A stretch of DNA of 64,000 nucleotides. It comes from Halobiforma lacisalsi AJ5 (GTDB lineage Archaea; Halobacteriota; Halobacteria; Halobacteriales; Natrialbaceae). Both the position numbers and the translations under genes were made by a program. The stretch is from NCBI RefSeq assembly GCF_000226975.2, contig NZ_CP019285.1, positions 2,790,001 to 2,854,000 on the forward strand, in the 5' to 3' direction. Of the stretch, positions 50,719 to 58,268 are shown one piece after another; position 1 is the stretch's first letter, and every line of letters begins with the position of its first letter. A model generated the notes under the pieces. That model saw only the letters and a program-made list of their open reading frames with translations. It was not told where the DNA came from and searched no databases.

Positions 50719-51947
50719 GCGACACCGACACCGATACCGAGACAGACACTGCCACTGACACCGAACCGGAACCCGAGACCGAACTGGAACCCGAAACCGA
50801 ACCCGAACCAGAACTCGACTCCCCCGAGAGCGACACCGACCGCCGGGCCAAACCGGACGGCGGGGCCGACACGGACGCCATCCTCGTCGCTTCACTCGAG
50901 GAGAGCACCGGCAAGACCGCCATCACGCTCGCACTGGGTCGGCTCGCCGCCGAGGAGGGCGACAGCGTCGGCTACATGAAACCCAAGGGGACCCGGCTCC
51001 AGAGCAACGTCGGCAAGACCCTGGACGAGGACCCGATGCTCGCCCGGGATCTGCTCGACCTCGACGCGGAGATGCACGACCTCGAGCCGGTCGTCTACTC
51101 GCCGACGTTCATCGAGCAGGCCATCCGCGGCCGCGAGGACCCCGACGACCTCCGCGAGCGGGTCCGTGAAGCGTACGAGACCCTCGCTGCGGAGCACGAC
51201 CGGATGTTCATCGAGGGCGGCGGCCAGTACGACATCGGCGGCATCGTCGAACTCACCGACGCCGACCTCGCCGAACTGCTCGACGCCCGCGTCATCGTCG
51301 TCGCCCCCTACGAACGGCCGGCCGACGTCGACGACCTGCTGACCGCAGCGCGGGCCTTCGGCGACCGGTTCGCCGGCGTCGTCTTCAACGACGTCCCCGA
51401 CGCCGCCTACGACCAGCTCGAGACCGACGTCGTCCCGTTCCTCGAGGGCCGGGGCCTGCCCGTCCACGGCGTCGTCCCCAACGAGCGGGACCTGTCAGGC
51501 GTGACCGTCGCCGACCTCGCGGAGGAGGTCGGTGCGTCCGTCCTCGTCGACGAGGGTACCGACGCATACGTCGAACGGTTCATGGTCGGCGCGATGGGTG
51601 CCGACAGCGCCCTGCGACACTTCCGGCGAACCAAGGACGCCGCCGTCATCACCGGCGGCGACCGCGCGGAAATCCACACCGCGGCCCTCGAGGCGCCGGG
51701 CGTCCGGTGTCTCATCCTGACCGGCGGCCATCGGCCTTCGGGTGCGATCCTGGGTCAGGCCGCCGAGAAGGGCGTCCCGATCCTCTCGGTACAGACGGAT
51801 ACGCTAACGACCGTCGAACGCGCCGAGGACGTCGTCCGCACCGGGCGGACCCGTGACCTCGAGACGGTCGAACGGATGGGCGAGTTGCTGACCGACCACG
51901 CGGCCGTCGACGCGATCCTCGAGGGCGAGAGCCAGGGCGGCGACTGA
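50715..51947 (+). CDS. Phosphotransacetylase-family protein (P-loop dethiobiotin-synthetase-like + DRTGG)
   Basis: 410 residues. The N-terminal about 50 residues are Asp/Thr/Glu/Pro dipeptide repeats (low complexity). Residues about 55-265 resemble the P-loop NTPase domain of the long Pta type (I-L-V-A-S-L-E-E-S-T-G-K-T-A-I and E-G-G-G-Q-Y-D-I). About 270-370 is a DRTGG-like regulatory domain (G-G-D-R-A-E-I-H-T-A-A). The catalytic phosphotransacetylase domain itself is missing, so it is more likely a regulator. Its 4-bp overlap with acd links it to acetyl-CoA/acetate metabolism. Confidence 0.88.
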   Translation: MSDTDTDTETDTATDTEPEPETELEPETEPEPELDSPESDTDRRAKPDGGADTDAILVASLEESTGKTAITLALGRLAAEEGDSVGYMKPKGTRLQSNVGKTLDEDPMLARDLLDLDAEMHDLEPVVYSPTFIEQAIRGREDPDDLRERVREAYETLAAEHDRMFIEGGGQYDIGGIVELTDADLAELLDARVIVVAPYERPADVDDLLTAARAFGDRFAGVVFNDVPDAAYDQLETDVVPFLEGRGLPVHGVVPNERDLSGVTVADLAEEVGASVLVDEGTDAYVERFMVGAMGADSALRHFRRTKDAAVITGGDRAEIHTAALEAPGVRCLILTGGHRPSGAILGQAAEKGVPILSVQTDTLTTVERAEDVVRTGRTRDLETVERMGELLTDHAAVDAILEGESQGGD

Positions 51948-51956
51948 GTCATCCCC

Positions 51957-52012
51957 GGTTCCTGGCTTTTGGTTCTCGGTTCCTGGTTCTCGGTTCATGG
52001 TTCTCGGTTCCC
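51957..52012. repeat. 14-bp tandem repeat array
   Basis: Three near-identical units of GGTTCTCGGTTC plus two variable bases (51971, 51985, 51999) after one degenerate unit (51957-51970). Located just after the stop of the phosphotransacetylase-family gene; no coding potential seen. Confidence 0.85.
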
Positions 52013-52125
52013 GGTACCAGCTGTCATCGTTCCCACTGTTCTTCGTTCGCTTCGGACACCACGTGTCGCGGTTCCTGACTGTCCCGTGACCAAGAGTTAA
52101 GAGCCAGCCACACATGGAGCCAGAC

Positions 52126-52428
52126 ATGGTAGAGCTGGACGACACTCCACAGGAGATCACCTCCCTCGTCGGCCGCGAAGTGTACTCGAACAGCGGCGTC
52201 TTCGTCGGGGAAGTCGAGGATCTGCAGCTAAACGTCGACGGCGAAGCCGTCACCGGGCTCGCGCTCGGCAGCCTGAACGCCGAACTGTTCCAGGCGGAAG
52301 CCGAAACTGGGCAGGGCGTCATCGTGCCCTACCGGTGGGTTCGGGCCGTCGGTGACGTTATTCTCGTCAACGACGTCGTCGAGCGCGTCCGGGATCCGGA
52401 CGAGCAGGAAAGCGAGCTGGTCGCCTGA
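52126..52428 (+). CDS. PRC-barrel domain protein (possibly CdpB-type)
   Basis: 100-residue protein that is essentially one PRC barrel: E-I-T-S-L-V-G-R-E-V-Y-S-N-S-G-V-F-V-G-E-V-E-D and V-I-V-P-Y-R-W-V-R-A-V-G-D-V-I-L-V. Small PRC-barrel proteins CdpB1/CdpB2 take part in FtsZ-based division in Haloferax, with SepF and CdpA. The neighbouring DHH gene matches, as I recall, the neighbourhood of cdpB1, but this is from memory and the homology should be tested. ATG 52126 is preferred; ATG 52114 is an upstream option. Confidence 0.85.
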   Translation: MVELDDTPQEITSLVGREVYSNSGVFVGEVEDLQLNVDGEAVTGLALGSLNAELFQAEAETGQGVIVPYRWVRAVGDVILVNDVVERVRDPDEQESELVA

Positions 52429-52517
52429 GTTCTCAGTACCGTTTCAAGCGTCGACTGCGGAGCCGAAACGAACCGCACCGCCGGATTCGACACGACAGTT
52501 CAGGCGCGAACCGATAC

Positions 52518-53966
52518 CTAGTTCCCGTTCGAACCTTCCGTTCCTTCCACGCCCATCGCATCGAACAGCGTTCGCTTGACCGCCTCCTCGGTCAACTCGA
52601 GCAGCGTCTCGCGCGTGTCCTCCGAGATCTCGATCCCGGTGAAAATGCCCAGCGGGATCTCCGCGCTGGCCTGCGTCGAGTGGCCTGCGGTCTCGCCGAT
52701 CTCGCCGTAGGCGTCGTCTAACACCTTGCCGATGTTGATGCGGATGTCCTTCGAGCGGCCGGCGAGGAAGATCGTCTCGTCGGCGATGCCGAAGACGGCC
52801 GTCGTCGTGACCCCCTCGAGGTTCAGCAGGTGGCTTGCCGCTTGAGCGAGGGCCTCGCGGTCGCGGACGAACCCCGCGTTCGAGACCAGGTGGCTTCCCT
52901 GGACGTCGCGGTTGGCGATCGCCTCCGCGAGGACGTCGAGCGTTTCGGGGGACATCGACGGCGACTCGACCTGCTCCAGGGTGTCGTGGTTCGCGAACGG
53001 GTAGAGGTAGGCTGCCGCGGTGAGGTCGGCGGGGGTAGTGTCGCGTTTGAAATCAAGGGTCTCCGCGCGGATGCCGTAGAGCAAGGCGGTGGCGACCTCC
53101 TCGGAGACGTTCATGTCGAATTCCTGGATGTACTTCGTCATGATCGTCGAAGACGAGGACATGTTCGGGCGGATGTCGACGAACTCGGGTTCGTACTCCT
53201 GCTCGGGTTCGTGGTGGTCGATGAGGATGTCGACCTCGAGGTCCAACTCCTCCGAGGTCGCGGAATCGACCAGCGTCACCGTGTCGTAGACCGAGTAGTC
53301 CTCGATCTCGTCCCACTGAACGAGGTCGATCCCGAGCAGGTTGACGAACGCGCGGTTCTCCTGGTGGCCGACGTCTCCGAGGTAGATGATGTCGGAGTCG
53401 ACGCCGAGGTGGTCGGCGACCGCCTGCATTGCCGCCGCGGACGCGATCGAGTCCGGATCCGGGCTGTCCTGGGTGATGATCGCGAGCCGTTCGTCGGTCT
53501 CCTCGATCAGGTCGGCGAGTTTGCTGGCGTTGTACTCGAGTTCGCCCGATTCGAGCGCCCGCAGGGCCGACTCGGCGATCACCGAGGACGGGTTGATGAC
53601 GACGTCCGCGCCGAGTTCCTCGAGTTCGTCGCCCGAGACCGGGTCGCTTGCTCGCGCGACGACGAACTGGCCGTCGTTTTGCTCGCGGATATGTTCGACG
53701 GCCCGTTTGTTGGACTCGACGTCCGATGCCAGGATGAGGACGACGTCGCGCTCGGCGACGAGGTCCGCGGCCTCGGGTTCGCGGATGTCGGCGGTTCGCG
53801 CGTCGAGGTCCTGGTCGCGCAGCGACTCGACGCGACTCTCGTCGCGGTCGATGATGAGGACGTCTTTCCCCTGTTCGACCAGTTCCTCGGCGACGGCGTA
53901 GCCGACGCTCCCACAGCCCAAGATAGCGTAGTCAGAGATCGACGAGATCGTAACCCCCGTACTCAT
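52518..53966 (-). CDS. TrkA-N/DHH-DHHA1 phosphoesterase
   Basis: 482-residue protein. Residues about 10-125 are a Rossmann TrkA-N domain (A-I-L-G-C-G-S-V-G-Y). About 160-330 is the DHH phosphoesterase domain (Q-D-S-P-D-P-D-S-I-A-S-A and I-L-I-D-H-H-E-P), and about 350-460 a DHHA1 domain (G-H-S-T-Q-A-S-A-E-I-P). DHH enzymes cleave cyclic dinucleotides, nanoRNA or pAp. Coupling with an NAD/nucleotide-binding domain hints at ligand-regulated turnover. Convergent with the PRC-barrel gene, 89 bp apart. Confidence 0.93.
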   Translation of the reverse strand: MSTGVTISSISDYAILGCGSVGYAVAEELVEQGKDVLIIDRDESRVESLRDQDLDARTADIREPEAADLVAERDVVLILASDVESNKRAVEHIREQNDGQFVVARASDPVSGDELEELGADVVINPSSVIAESALRALESGELEYNASKLADLIEETDERLAIITQDSPDPDSIASAAAMQAVADHLGVDSDIIYLGDVGHQENRAFVNLLGIDLVQWDEIEDYSVYDTVTLVDSATSEELDLEVDILIDHHEPEQEYEPEFVDIRPNMSSSSTIMTKYIQEFDMNVSEEVATALLYGIRAETLDFKRDTTPADLTAAAYLYPFANHDTLEQVESPSMSPETLDVLAEAIANRDVQGSHLVSNAGFVRDREALAQAASHLLNLEGVTTTAVFGIADETIFLAGRSKDIRINIGKVLDDAYGEIGETAGHSTQASAEIPLGIFTGIEISEDTRETLLELTEEAVKRTLFDAMGVEGTEGSNGN

Positions 53967-54143
53967 TGAGCGTGTGGTCGGACCGACCGCACTTAACCCT
54001 CCCGAAGATTGGTACGTTTTGCGACTCGTGCCGGCCGAGCGCGGAAGTGCGGGTCTCCCGGGGACCGTCTCGAGCCGCCGTCAGGGGCCGACGGCGGGAC
54101 CGGTCGCGTGTCCTTGACTGTCACGACGCCTTCCAAGGGAAAC

Positions 54144-54154
54144 GTATTTTAATG
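54144..54154 (+). promoter_or_regulatory. TATA box of tRNA-Lys
   Basis: GTATTTTAATG is centred about 29 bp upstream of the mature tRNA 5' end at 54178, consistent with a very short 5' leader. Confidence 0.6.
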
Positions 54155-54177
54155 CCCGACGAAAACTCGGAGGTGTA

Positions 54178-54251
54178 GGGCCGGTAGCTCAGTCCGGCAG
54201 AGCGTCTGACTCTTAATCAGACGGTCGCGTGTTCAAATCGCGCCCGGCCCG
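54178..54251 (+). tRNA. tRNA-Lys (anticodon CTT)
   Basis: A full cloverleaf can be drawn by eye: acceptor GGGCCGG pairs with CCGGCCC, D arm GCTC/GAGC, anticodon stem TCTGA/TCAGA with loop CTCTTAA (anticodon CTT), T stem GCGTG/CGCGC (one G-T pair) with loop TTCAAAT, discriminator G. No intron. The CCA tail is not encoded, as usual in archaea. Confidence 0.97.
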
Positions 54252-54371
54252 CTTCTTGCCGCGAGCAAATTCGTGAGCGACAGGTAACGGATCCGGCGGG
54301 ATTTGAACGAGACGAGTCCCAGCCCGTGAACGAGCGCAGCGAGCGAACTGGAACGTCTCGGCGTAGTTCAC

Positions 54372-54390
54372 AATCGCGCCCGGCCCGCTT
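54372..54390 (+). repeat. Duplicated 3' end of tRNA-Lys
   Basis: A 19-bp sequence (starts AATCGCGCCCGG) identical to 54236-54254, the last 16 bases of the tRNA plus three downstream bases. An imperfect GTTCA upstream extends it to about 24 bases. Such partial tRNA copies are typical attachment-site (att) relics of integrases, but only 136 bp separates the two and no integrase gene is present. Confidence 0.75.
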
Positions 54391-54507
54391 TTGCGACGAC
54401 GATTCGGTAAGCGACGGCTCCCTCGAGTCGTTACCCTCGAGAGCCCCGCCGACGATCGTGACAGCTCTCCTGACGTTTTATGTGACCGCCGCCGTTCATT
54501 CGACCCA

Positions 54508-55128
54508 ATGGTCGAGAAAGACGTCGTCCGTCGAGGGTACGACGAGATCGCCGACGTCTACGCGTCGGAGCGTGTCGTCTCGGACCACGGGGTGGAGATG
54601 CTCGAGAGGTTCCTGGCGGAGCTGGGTGACTCGGCGCGGATCCTGGACGCCGGATGTGGCCAGGGAACGCCGGTTCTCCGACGGGCCGACGAAGCCGGTC
54701 TGAACGGACTCGGCGTCGACTTCTCCCGCGAACAGCTCGGCCTCGCCGGGGAGAACGCACCGGGGGCAGACCGCGTACAGGGGGACATGACGCGGTTACC
54801 GATAGCCGACGGGACCTGCGACGGCGTCGCGGCGTTTCACTCGCTAATCCACGTCCCGCTCGAGGACCACCAGACCGTTATCGACGAGTTCGCGCGCGTG
54901 CTGCGCCCGGGCGGCCGACTGCTCGTCTCCGAGGGGGCAGAGGAGTGGAGCGGGACGAACCCGGACTGGCTCGAGACAGACGTCGAGATGCAGTGGCACA
55001 TCGCGGGCGCGGAACGGACCCGGAAGCAGTTGCGAAACGCGGGCTTTACGATCACCGACGAGCGCGGCATCGACATGCAGTTCGCGGACCACGAGGAGCA
55101 CTGGGGGTTCTTTTCGGCGCGGTTGTAA
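54508..55128 (+). CDS. Class I SAM-dependent methyltransferase
   Basis: 206-residue methyltransferase. Motif I I-L-D-A-G-C-G-Q-G-T-P near 47-57, acidic residue of the next strand G-V-D-F-S, motif G-D-M-T-R-L-P and L-R-P-G-G-R-L-L-V-S-E. N-terminal R-R-G-Y-D-E-I-A-D-V-Y-A is typical of Methyltransf_11/UbiE-like proteins. Substrate unknown. The frame opens at 54391; ATG 54508 is the normal start. Confidence 0.92.
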   Translation: MVEKDVVRRGYDEIADVYASERVVSDHGVEMLERFLAELGDSARILDAGCGQGTPVLRRADEAGLNGLGVDFSREQLGLAGENAPGADRVQGDMTRLPIADGTCDGVAAFHSLIHVPLEDHQTVIDEFARVLRPGGRLLVSEGAEEWSGTNPDWLETDVEMQWHIAGAERTRKQLRNAGFTITDERGIDMQFADHEEHWGFFSARL

Positions 55129-55211
55129 CCGACGCCGATCCGGCTATCGGTCGACGGTTCGAGAGGTGCCGGTCGAACCGATCTTGGTGTTCCGGACGAA
55201 AGACGACGGCT

Positions 55212-55850
55212 ATGGGAGCCTCGTCGAATCCGACACCGAGCGGGATCCGCGTCGTCTGTCTCGCCGGACCGAGCGACTCGGGGAAGACCACCCTCGTCGA
55301 GCAGCTGGTCCCGCGACTTGCCGATCGCGGTGACCGCGTCGCGACGATCAAATCGATCCACCACGATATCGAGATCGACACCCCGGGCGCGGACACCCAC
55401 CGGCATCGAACCGCCGGCGCCGAGACCGTCGTCGGCATTACGCCCGAACTCACCTTCGATATCACCGCTCGAGGAAAGCGGGAGCCGCCGGAGCTACCCG
55501 CGGGGTCGAGCCCCGGCCCGCTCGAGGCGGGCGACAGCGACGATAGAGCCGACCGCGACCGTCGCGAGCGTCTGGCCCTCGCCAGCACCCTCGCCCGCCT
55601 CGAGCGGCGTGGGTACGACGTCGTCCTGGTCGAGGGGTTTTCGGCCGCGCCGCTCCCGACGGTCCTCGTCGGCAACCGGGAGCCAGACGCCGTGACCGGC
55701 GAGATCATCGGTCACGGGGACGACGACCCGGCGGCGCTCGTCGAGACGATCGGATCGCTCGAGCCGATTTCGTTTCGCACCGAGGGAGAGGGGTCCGACC
55801 ACGATAGCGACGACGCAGGCCCGTCGGCGAACACCGACCGCCGGGAGTAA
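55212..55850 (+). CDS. mobB: Molybdopterin-guanine dinucleotide biosynthesis protein MobB
   Basis: 212-residue P-loop GTPase-like MobB. Walker A G-P-S-D-S-G-K-T-T near 20, then T-I-K-S-I-H-H-D characteristic of MobB, H-R-x-A-G-A and V-L-V-E-G-F-S. It assists MobA in attaching GMP to molybdopterin. A hydrophilic insertion (about 100-130, with G-D-S-D-D-R-A-D-R-D) lies between. ATG 55212 follows the methyltransferase by 83 bp. No molybdoenzyme gene is nearby. Confidence 0.93.
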   Translation: MGASSNPTPSGIRVVCLAGPSDSGKTTLVEQLVPRLADRGDRVATIKSIHHDIEIDTPGADTHRHRTAGAETVVGITPELTFDITARGKREPPELPAGSSPGPLEAGDSDDRADRDRRERLALASTLARLERRGYDVVLVEGFSAAPLPTVLVGNREPDAVTGEIIGHGDDDPAALVETIGSLEPISFRTEGEGSDHDSDDAGPSANTDRRE

Positions 55851-56375
55851 TCCCTGCATTCCGAAAACGCAGTGACGTGCGGGTTTGGAAGGGGAAACCG
55901 TGCTTCCACTCCGACACCGTAACCGAGAGAAATCACAGGACCCAGCCCCAAGCGCTACCATCCCTGCTGCTGTGGGCGACCGCGTCGGGAGTTCGTCTCG
56001 GCCGCCGGCGCGGTGTTGCTGCTTGTCCTCGGGCGATTCATCCCTCTCGGGTCGGCTGCGCCCGCCGCAGGCGGGCCATTGACGGATAGCCGCCTCGGTG
56101 TCGTCCTCACCCTGACGGTCGTCGCTGCGCTGGTTCTCGTCACCGCGACGGTCGGCTTCGACGACGTCGACCCGTGATTCGAGACGGTCGTTCCCATCGG
56201 GTCGCGCCGTACAGATACCTATTCGAATCCCGAAACGTATCCGATCGTTCCGATCATATTTCCCGTCATTTTGCGGCGGCCAAATATCCCAAAACGTGGA
56301 CTATCAGGTCTATCGGTGCTAATTTCTTTGGAAGTGAGGTTAATGCGGTCCCCGTCGTATCGGTGAGTGAGACAT
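55851..56375. other. Gap between mobB and the HTH-10 gene
   Basis: 525 bp without an intact gene. It contains a coding-like membrane-protein frame on the plus strand (see the entry at 55923) and an AT-rich promoter region (CCAAATATCCCAAAACG near 56280-56296, then TTAATGCGG). Nothing else is supported. Confidence 0.45.
55923..56177 (+). pseudogene. Coding-like membrane-protein fragment without a normal start
   Basis: After a TAA at 55920 the frame encodes R-R-E-F-V-S-A-A-G-A-V-L-L-L-V-L-G-R-F and then a Gly/Ala stretch and a second hydrophobic segment (L-G-V-V-L-T-L-T-V-V-A-A-L-V-L-V), ending at TGA 56175. No ATG is available; GTG 56013 would truncate the first helix. Composition looks like a genuine two-helix protein, so a degraded gene or non-canonical start is possible. 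Confidence 0.35.
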
Positions 56376-57053
56376 ATGACATCCATCGCAGACATCGAGC
56401 TTCCGGCCGAGGGGACCGGACTGGCGGAGCTGTTCGAGGCGGTACCGTCGCTAACCTGTGAAATGGAGCGCGTGATCGCCTCGAGCGGCCACGGACTCTG
56501 GCTCTCCGGCCCCTCCCGCGAGGAGGTCGAGGGCGCACTCTCCGAGGTGTCGGCGATCAGCGGTTACTCGCTCATCAACGGCGAGGACGACCGCTGGCTG
56601 TACGACATCGAGTTCGATCCGGATACCGTCGACCCGTTCGAGGCCGTCCTCGAGGAGAACGGGACGGTCCTCAGTGCGTCCGCGTCCAACGGGACCTGGC
56701 TGCTGAGCATCCGCGTCGTCGAGCGCGAACACGTGAGTTCACTGTACGACCGCTTCGTCGATCACGACGTTTCTCCGACGATCGTCCGTCTGTACGACCT
56801 GGAGGAAGAGACCCACTCCCAGTGTGGACTCACCGCCCGCCAGTACGAGACGCTCGTCGCGGCGATCGACCACGGCTACTTCGAGATCCCGCGCGAGGTC
56901 TCGATGCAGGAACTCTCGGACGAGCTCGACATCTCGCATCAGGCGCTGTCCGAGCGACTCCGCCGTGCCTACCGGGCGCTCGTCACCTCGGAACTCAACG
57001 TCACCGAAGAGGAGGCAAATCCGCCGCCGATGGCCTCGATGAACTCGGACTGA
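56376..57053 (+). CDS. HTH-10 (Bat-type) transcriptional regulator
   Basis: 225-residue regulator of the haloarchaeal HTH-10 class. The N-terminal part (1-155) is the bacterio-opsin-activator-like sensor region (D-P-F-E-A-V-L-E-E-N-G-T-V-L-S-A). Residues about 160-212 are the HTH_10 domain (L-T-A-R-Q-Y-E-T-L-V-A-A-I-D-H-G-Y-F-E-I-P, S-D-E-L-D-I-S-H-Q-A-L-S-E-R-L-R-R-A). Regulators of this type control metabolic and light-related genes. ATG 56376 is preceded by a GTG at 56367 in frame. Targets are unknown. Confidence 0.93.
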   Translation: MTSIADIELPAEGTGLAELFEAVPSLTCEMERVIASSGHGLWLSGPSREEVEGALSEVSAISGYSLINGEDDRWLYDIEFDPDTVDPFEAVLEENGTVLSASASNGTWLLSIRVVEREHVSSLYDRFVDHDVSPTIVRLYDLEEETHSQCGLTARQYETLVAAIDHGYFEIPREVSMQELSDELDISHQALSERLRRAYRALVTSELNVTEEEANPPPMASMNSD

Positions 57054-57232
57054 TCGACCCGGCAGCCGAATCCGGGTTCTAATGCCGATCCAGCCGCAGT
57101 CCGGCGTCGACGGGGCTACCCGCCCTTCCCCACCCCCGGCCTCGACCGTTTGTCCGCCGACGCGCACCGTTTTCGCCGATCGTCACCCGTGCGACACCTA
57201 CAATTAAGAGCCGTCCATGCGACCCTCGAGGC

Positions 57233-58009
57233 ATGCACGTCGACACGGACGACGGCGTACTCGAGATCACGTTCGATCGACCGGGGGTCCTCAACGCGAT
57301 CACGCGCGAGACCGCCGTTACCCTCGCGGAGACGATCGAAGATGCCTCGCCCGAGGAGTATCACGCGATCGTCCTCTCGGGAGAGGGCGACGCATTCAGC
57401 GCTGGCGGCGACGTCGAAGCGATGGCCGAAGAACCCGTCGCGCCCCGGGCGGAATACGAGGAGGTCGAGGAAACCTTCGGTCGCGTCGTCGAGGCGATGC
57501 TCGAGTGTCCCGTGCCGATCGTCGCGAAGGTAAACGGCGACGCCGTTGGAGCGGGACTGGCGATCGTCGCGCTGTCGGACATCGCCTACGCCGCCGAGGA
57601 CGCGACCTTCTCCTGTGCCTTCGTCAAGGTCGGGTTGATTCCCGACACCGGCGGGACCTTCATGCTCCCCGAGATCGTCGGCCTGCGGACGGCAAAGAAA
57701 CTCGCGTTCACCGGGGAGTTCTTCGACGCCGAGCGTGCGGCAGACCTCGACCTCGTCAACGAGGCAGTCCCGGCCGACGAACTCGAGAAGCGGGTAACCG
57801 AGACTGTCGATCGACTCGGCCGCCGCCCCACTGACGTGATCGGCATGATGAAACAGGCGATGCACGAGAACCTGGGGCGACGCTGGGACGAGGCGCTCGA
57901 CTACGAGAACATGCTGCAGGTCCAGGCGCGGGCGACGGAGTCCCACGAGGAGGGTGTGGCCGCGTTCCTCGAGGGGAGGGAGCCGGCGTTCAACGAGTAC
58001 GACGACTGA
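57233..58009 (+). CDS. Enoyl-CoA hydratase/isomerase family protein
   Basis: 258-residue crotonase-fold protein for fatty-acid or amino-acid beta-oxidation. G-E-G-D-A-F-S-A-G-G-D-V oxyanion-hole segment (49-60 region), G-D-A-V-G-A-G-L-A-I, and V-G-L-I-P-D-T-G-G-T. A Glu (E in F-V-K-V-G or the P-E-I-V-G segment) may be catalytic. Starts ATG 57233 with TACAATTAAGAG, a TATA-like element, about 30 bp upstream. Its TGA stop overlaps repeat copy 2. Confidence 0.93.
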   Translation: MHVDTDDGVLEITFDRPGVLNAITRETAVTLAETIEDASPEEYHAIVLSGEGDAFSAGGDVEAMAEEPVAPRAEYEEVEETFGRVVEAMLECPVPIVAKVNGDAVGAGLAIVALSDIAYAAEDATFSCAFVKVGLIPDTGGTFMLPEIVGLRTAKKLAFTGEFFDAERAADLDLVNEAVPADELEKRVTETVDRLGRRPTDVIGMMKQAMHENLGRRWDEALDYENMLQVQARATESHEEGVAAFLEGREPAFNEYDD

Positions 58010-58090
58010 TACGGGTTACTGTTCGTCGGTTCCGGCGTACCCGCGACCCGGGAGGTGGGTGCGCCGGTGCATCGGGACAGCAATCCGTAT
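58009..58090. repeat. 82-bp palindromic repeat, copy 2
   Basis: Same length and placement as the copy at 30273: ends ATACGGGTTACTGT and ACAGCAATCCGTAT (13 of 14 pair, counting one G-T). Inner stem 24-34/49-59 pairs at all 11 positions including one G-T pair. It starts on the last A of the enoyl-CoA hydratase TGA. Confidence 0.78.
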
Positions 58091-58268
58091 GGGAGCGGGC
58101 GCGAGTGTCGGCCGCCCGGGACTCGAACCGCGAGTGGAGACGCTCGAACGGAGGGGCCGGCGATAGTTCGCTTTACCCGAAAGTCGGCTGAGCCCGAAAC
58201 ACGCGGCGGAACCGCCAGCCACAGCAAGCACCACCGTCTTTGGCGCGGTTGCCGTTAGTGGGAGCGCA

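Noticed and set aside
52700-52760. Possible frameshift in the DHH gene because of multiple overlapping frames
   Set aside because: The minus frame is uninterrupted from 53966 to 52518 with all domains intact.
58095-58165. GTTCGAGTC sequence on the minus strand resembling a tRNA T-loop
   Set aside because: Possible acceptor halves are only about 43 bases apart and the T stem does not pair; no cloverleaf.
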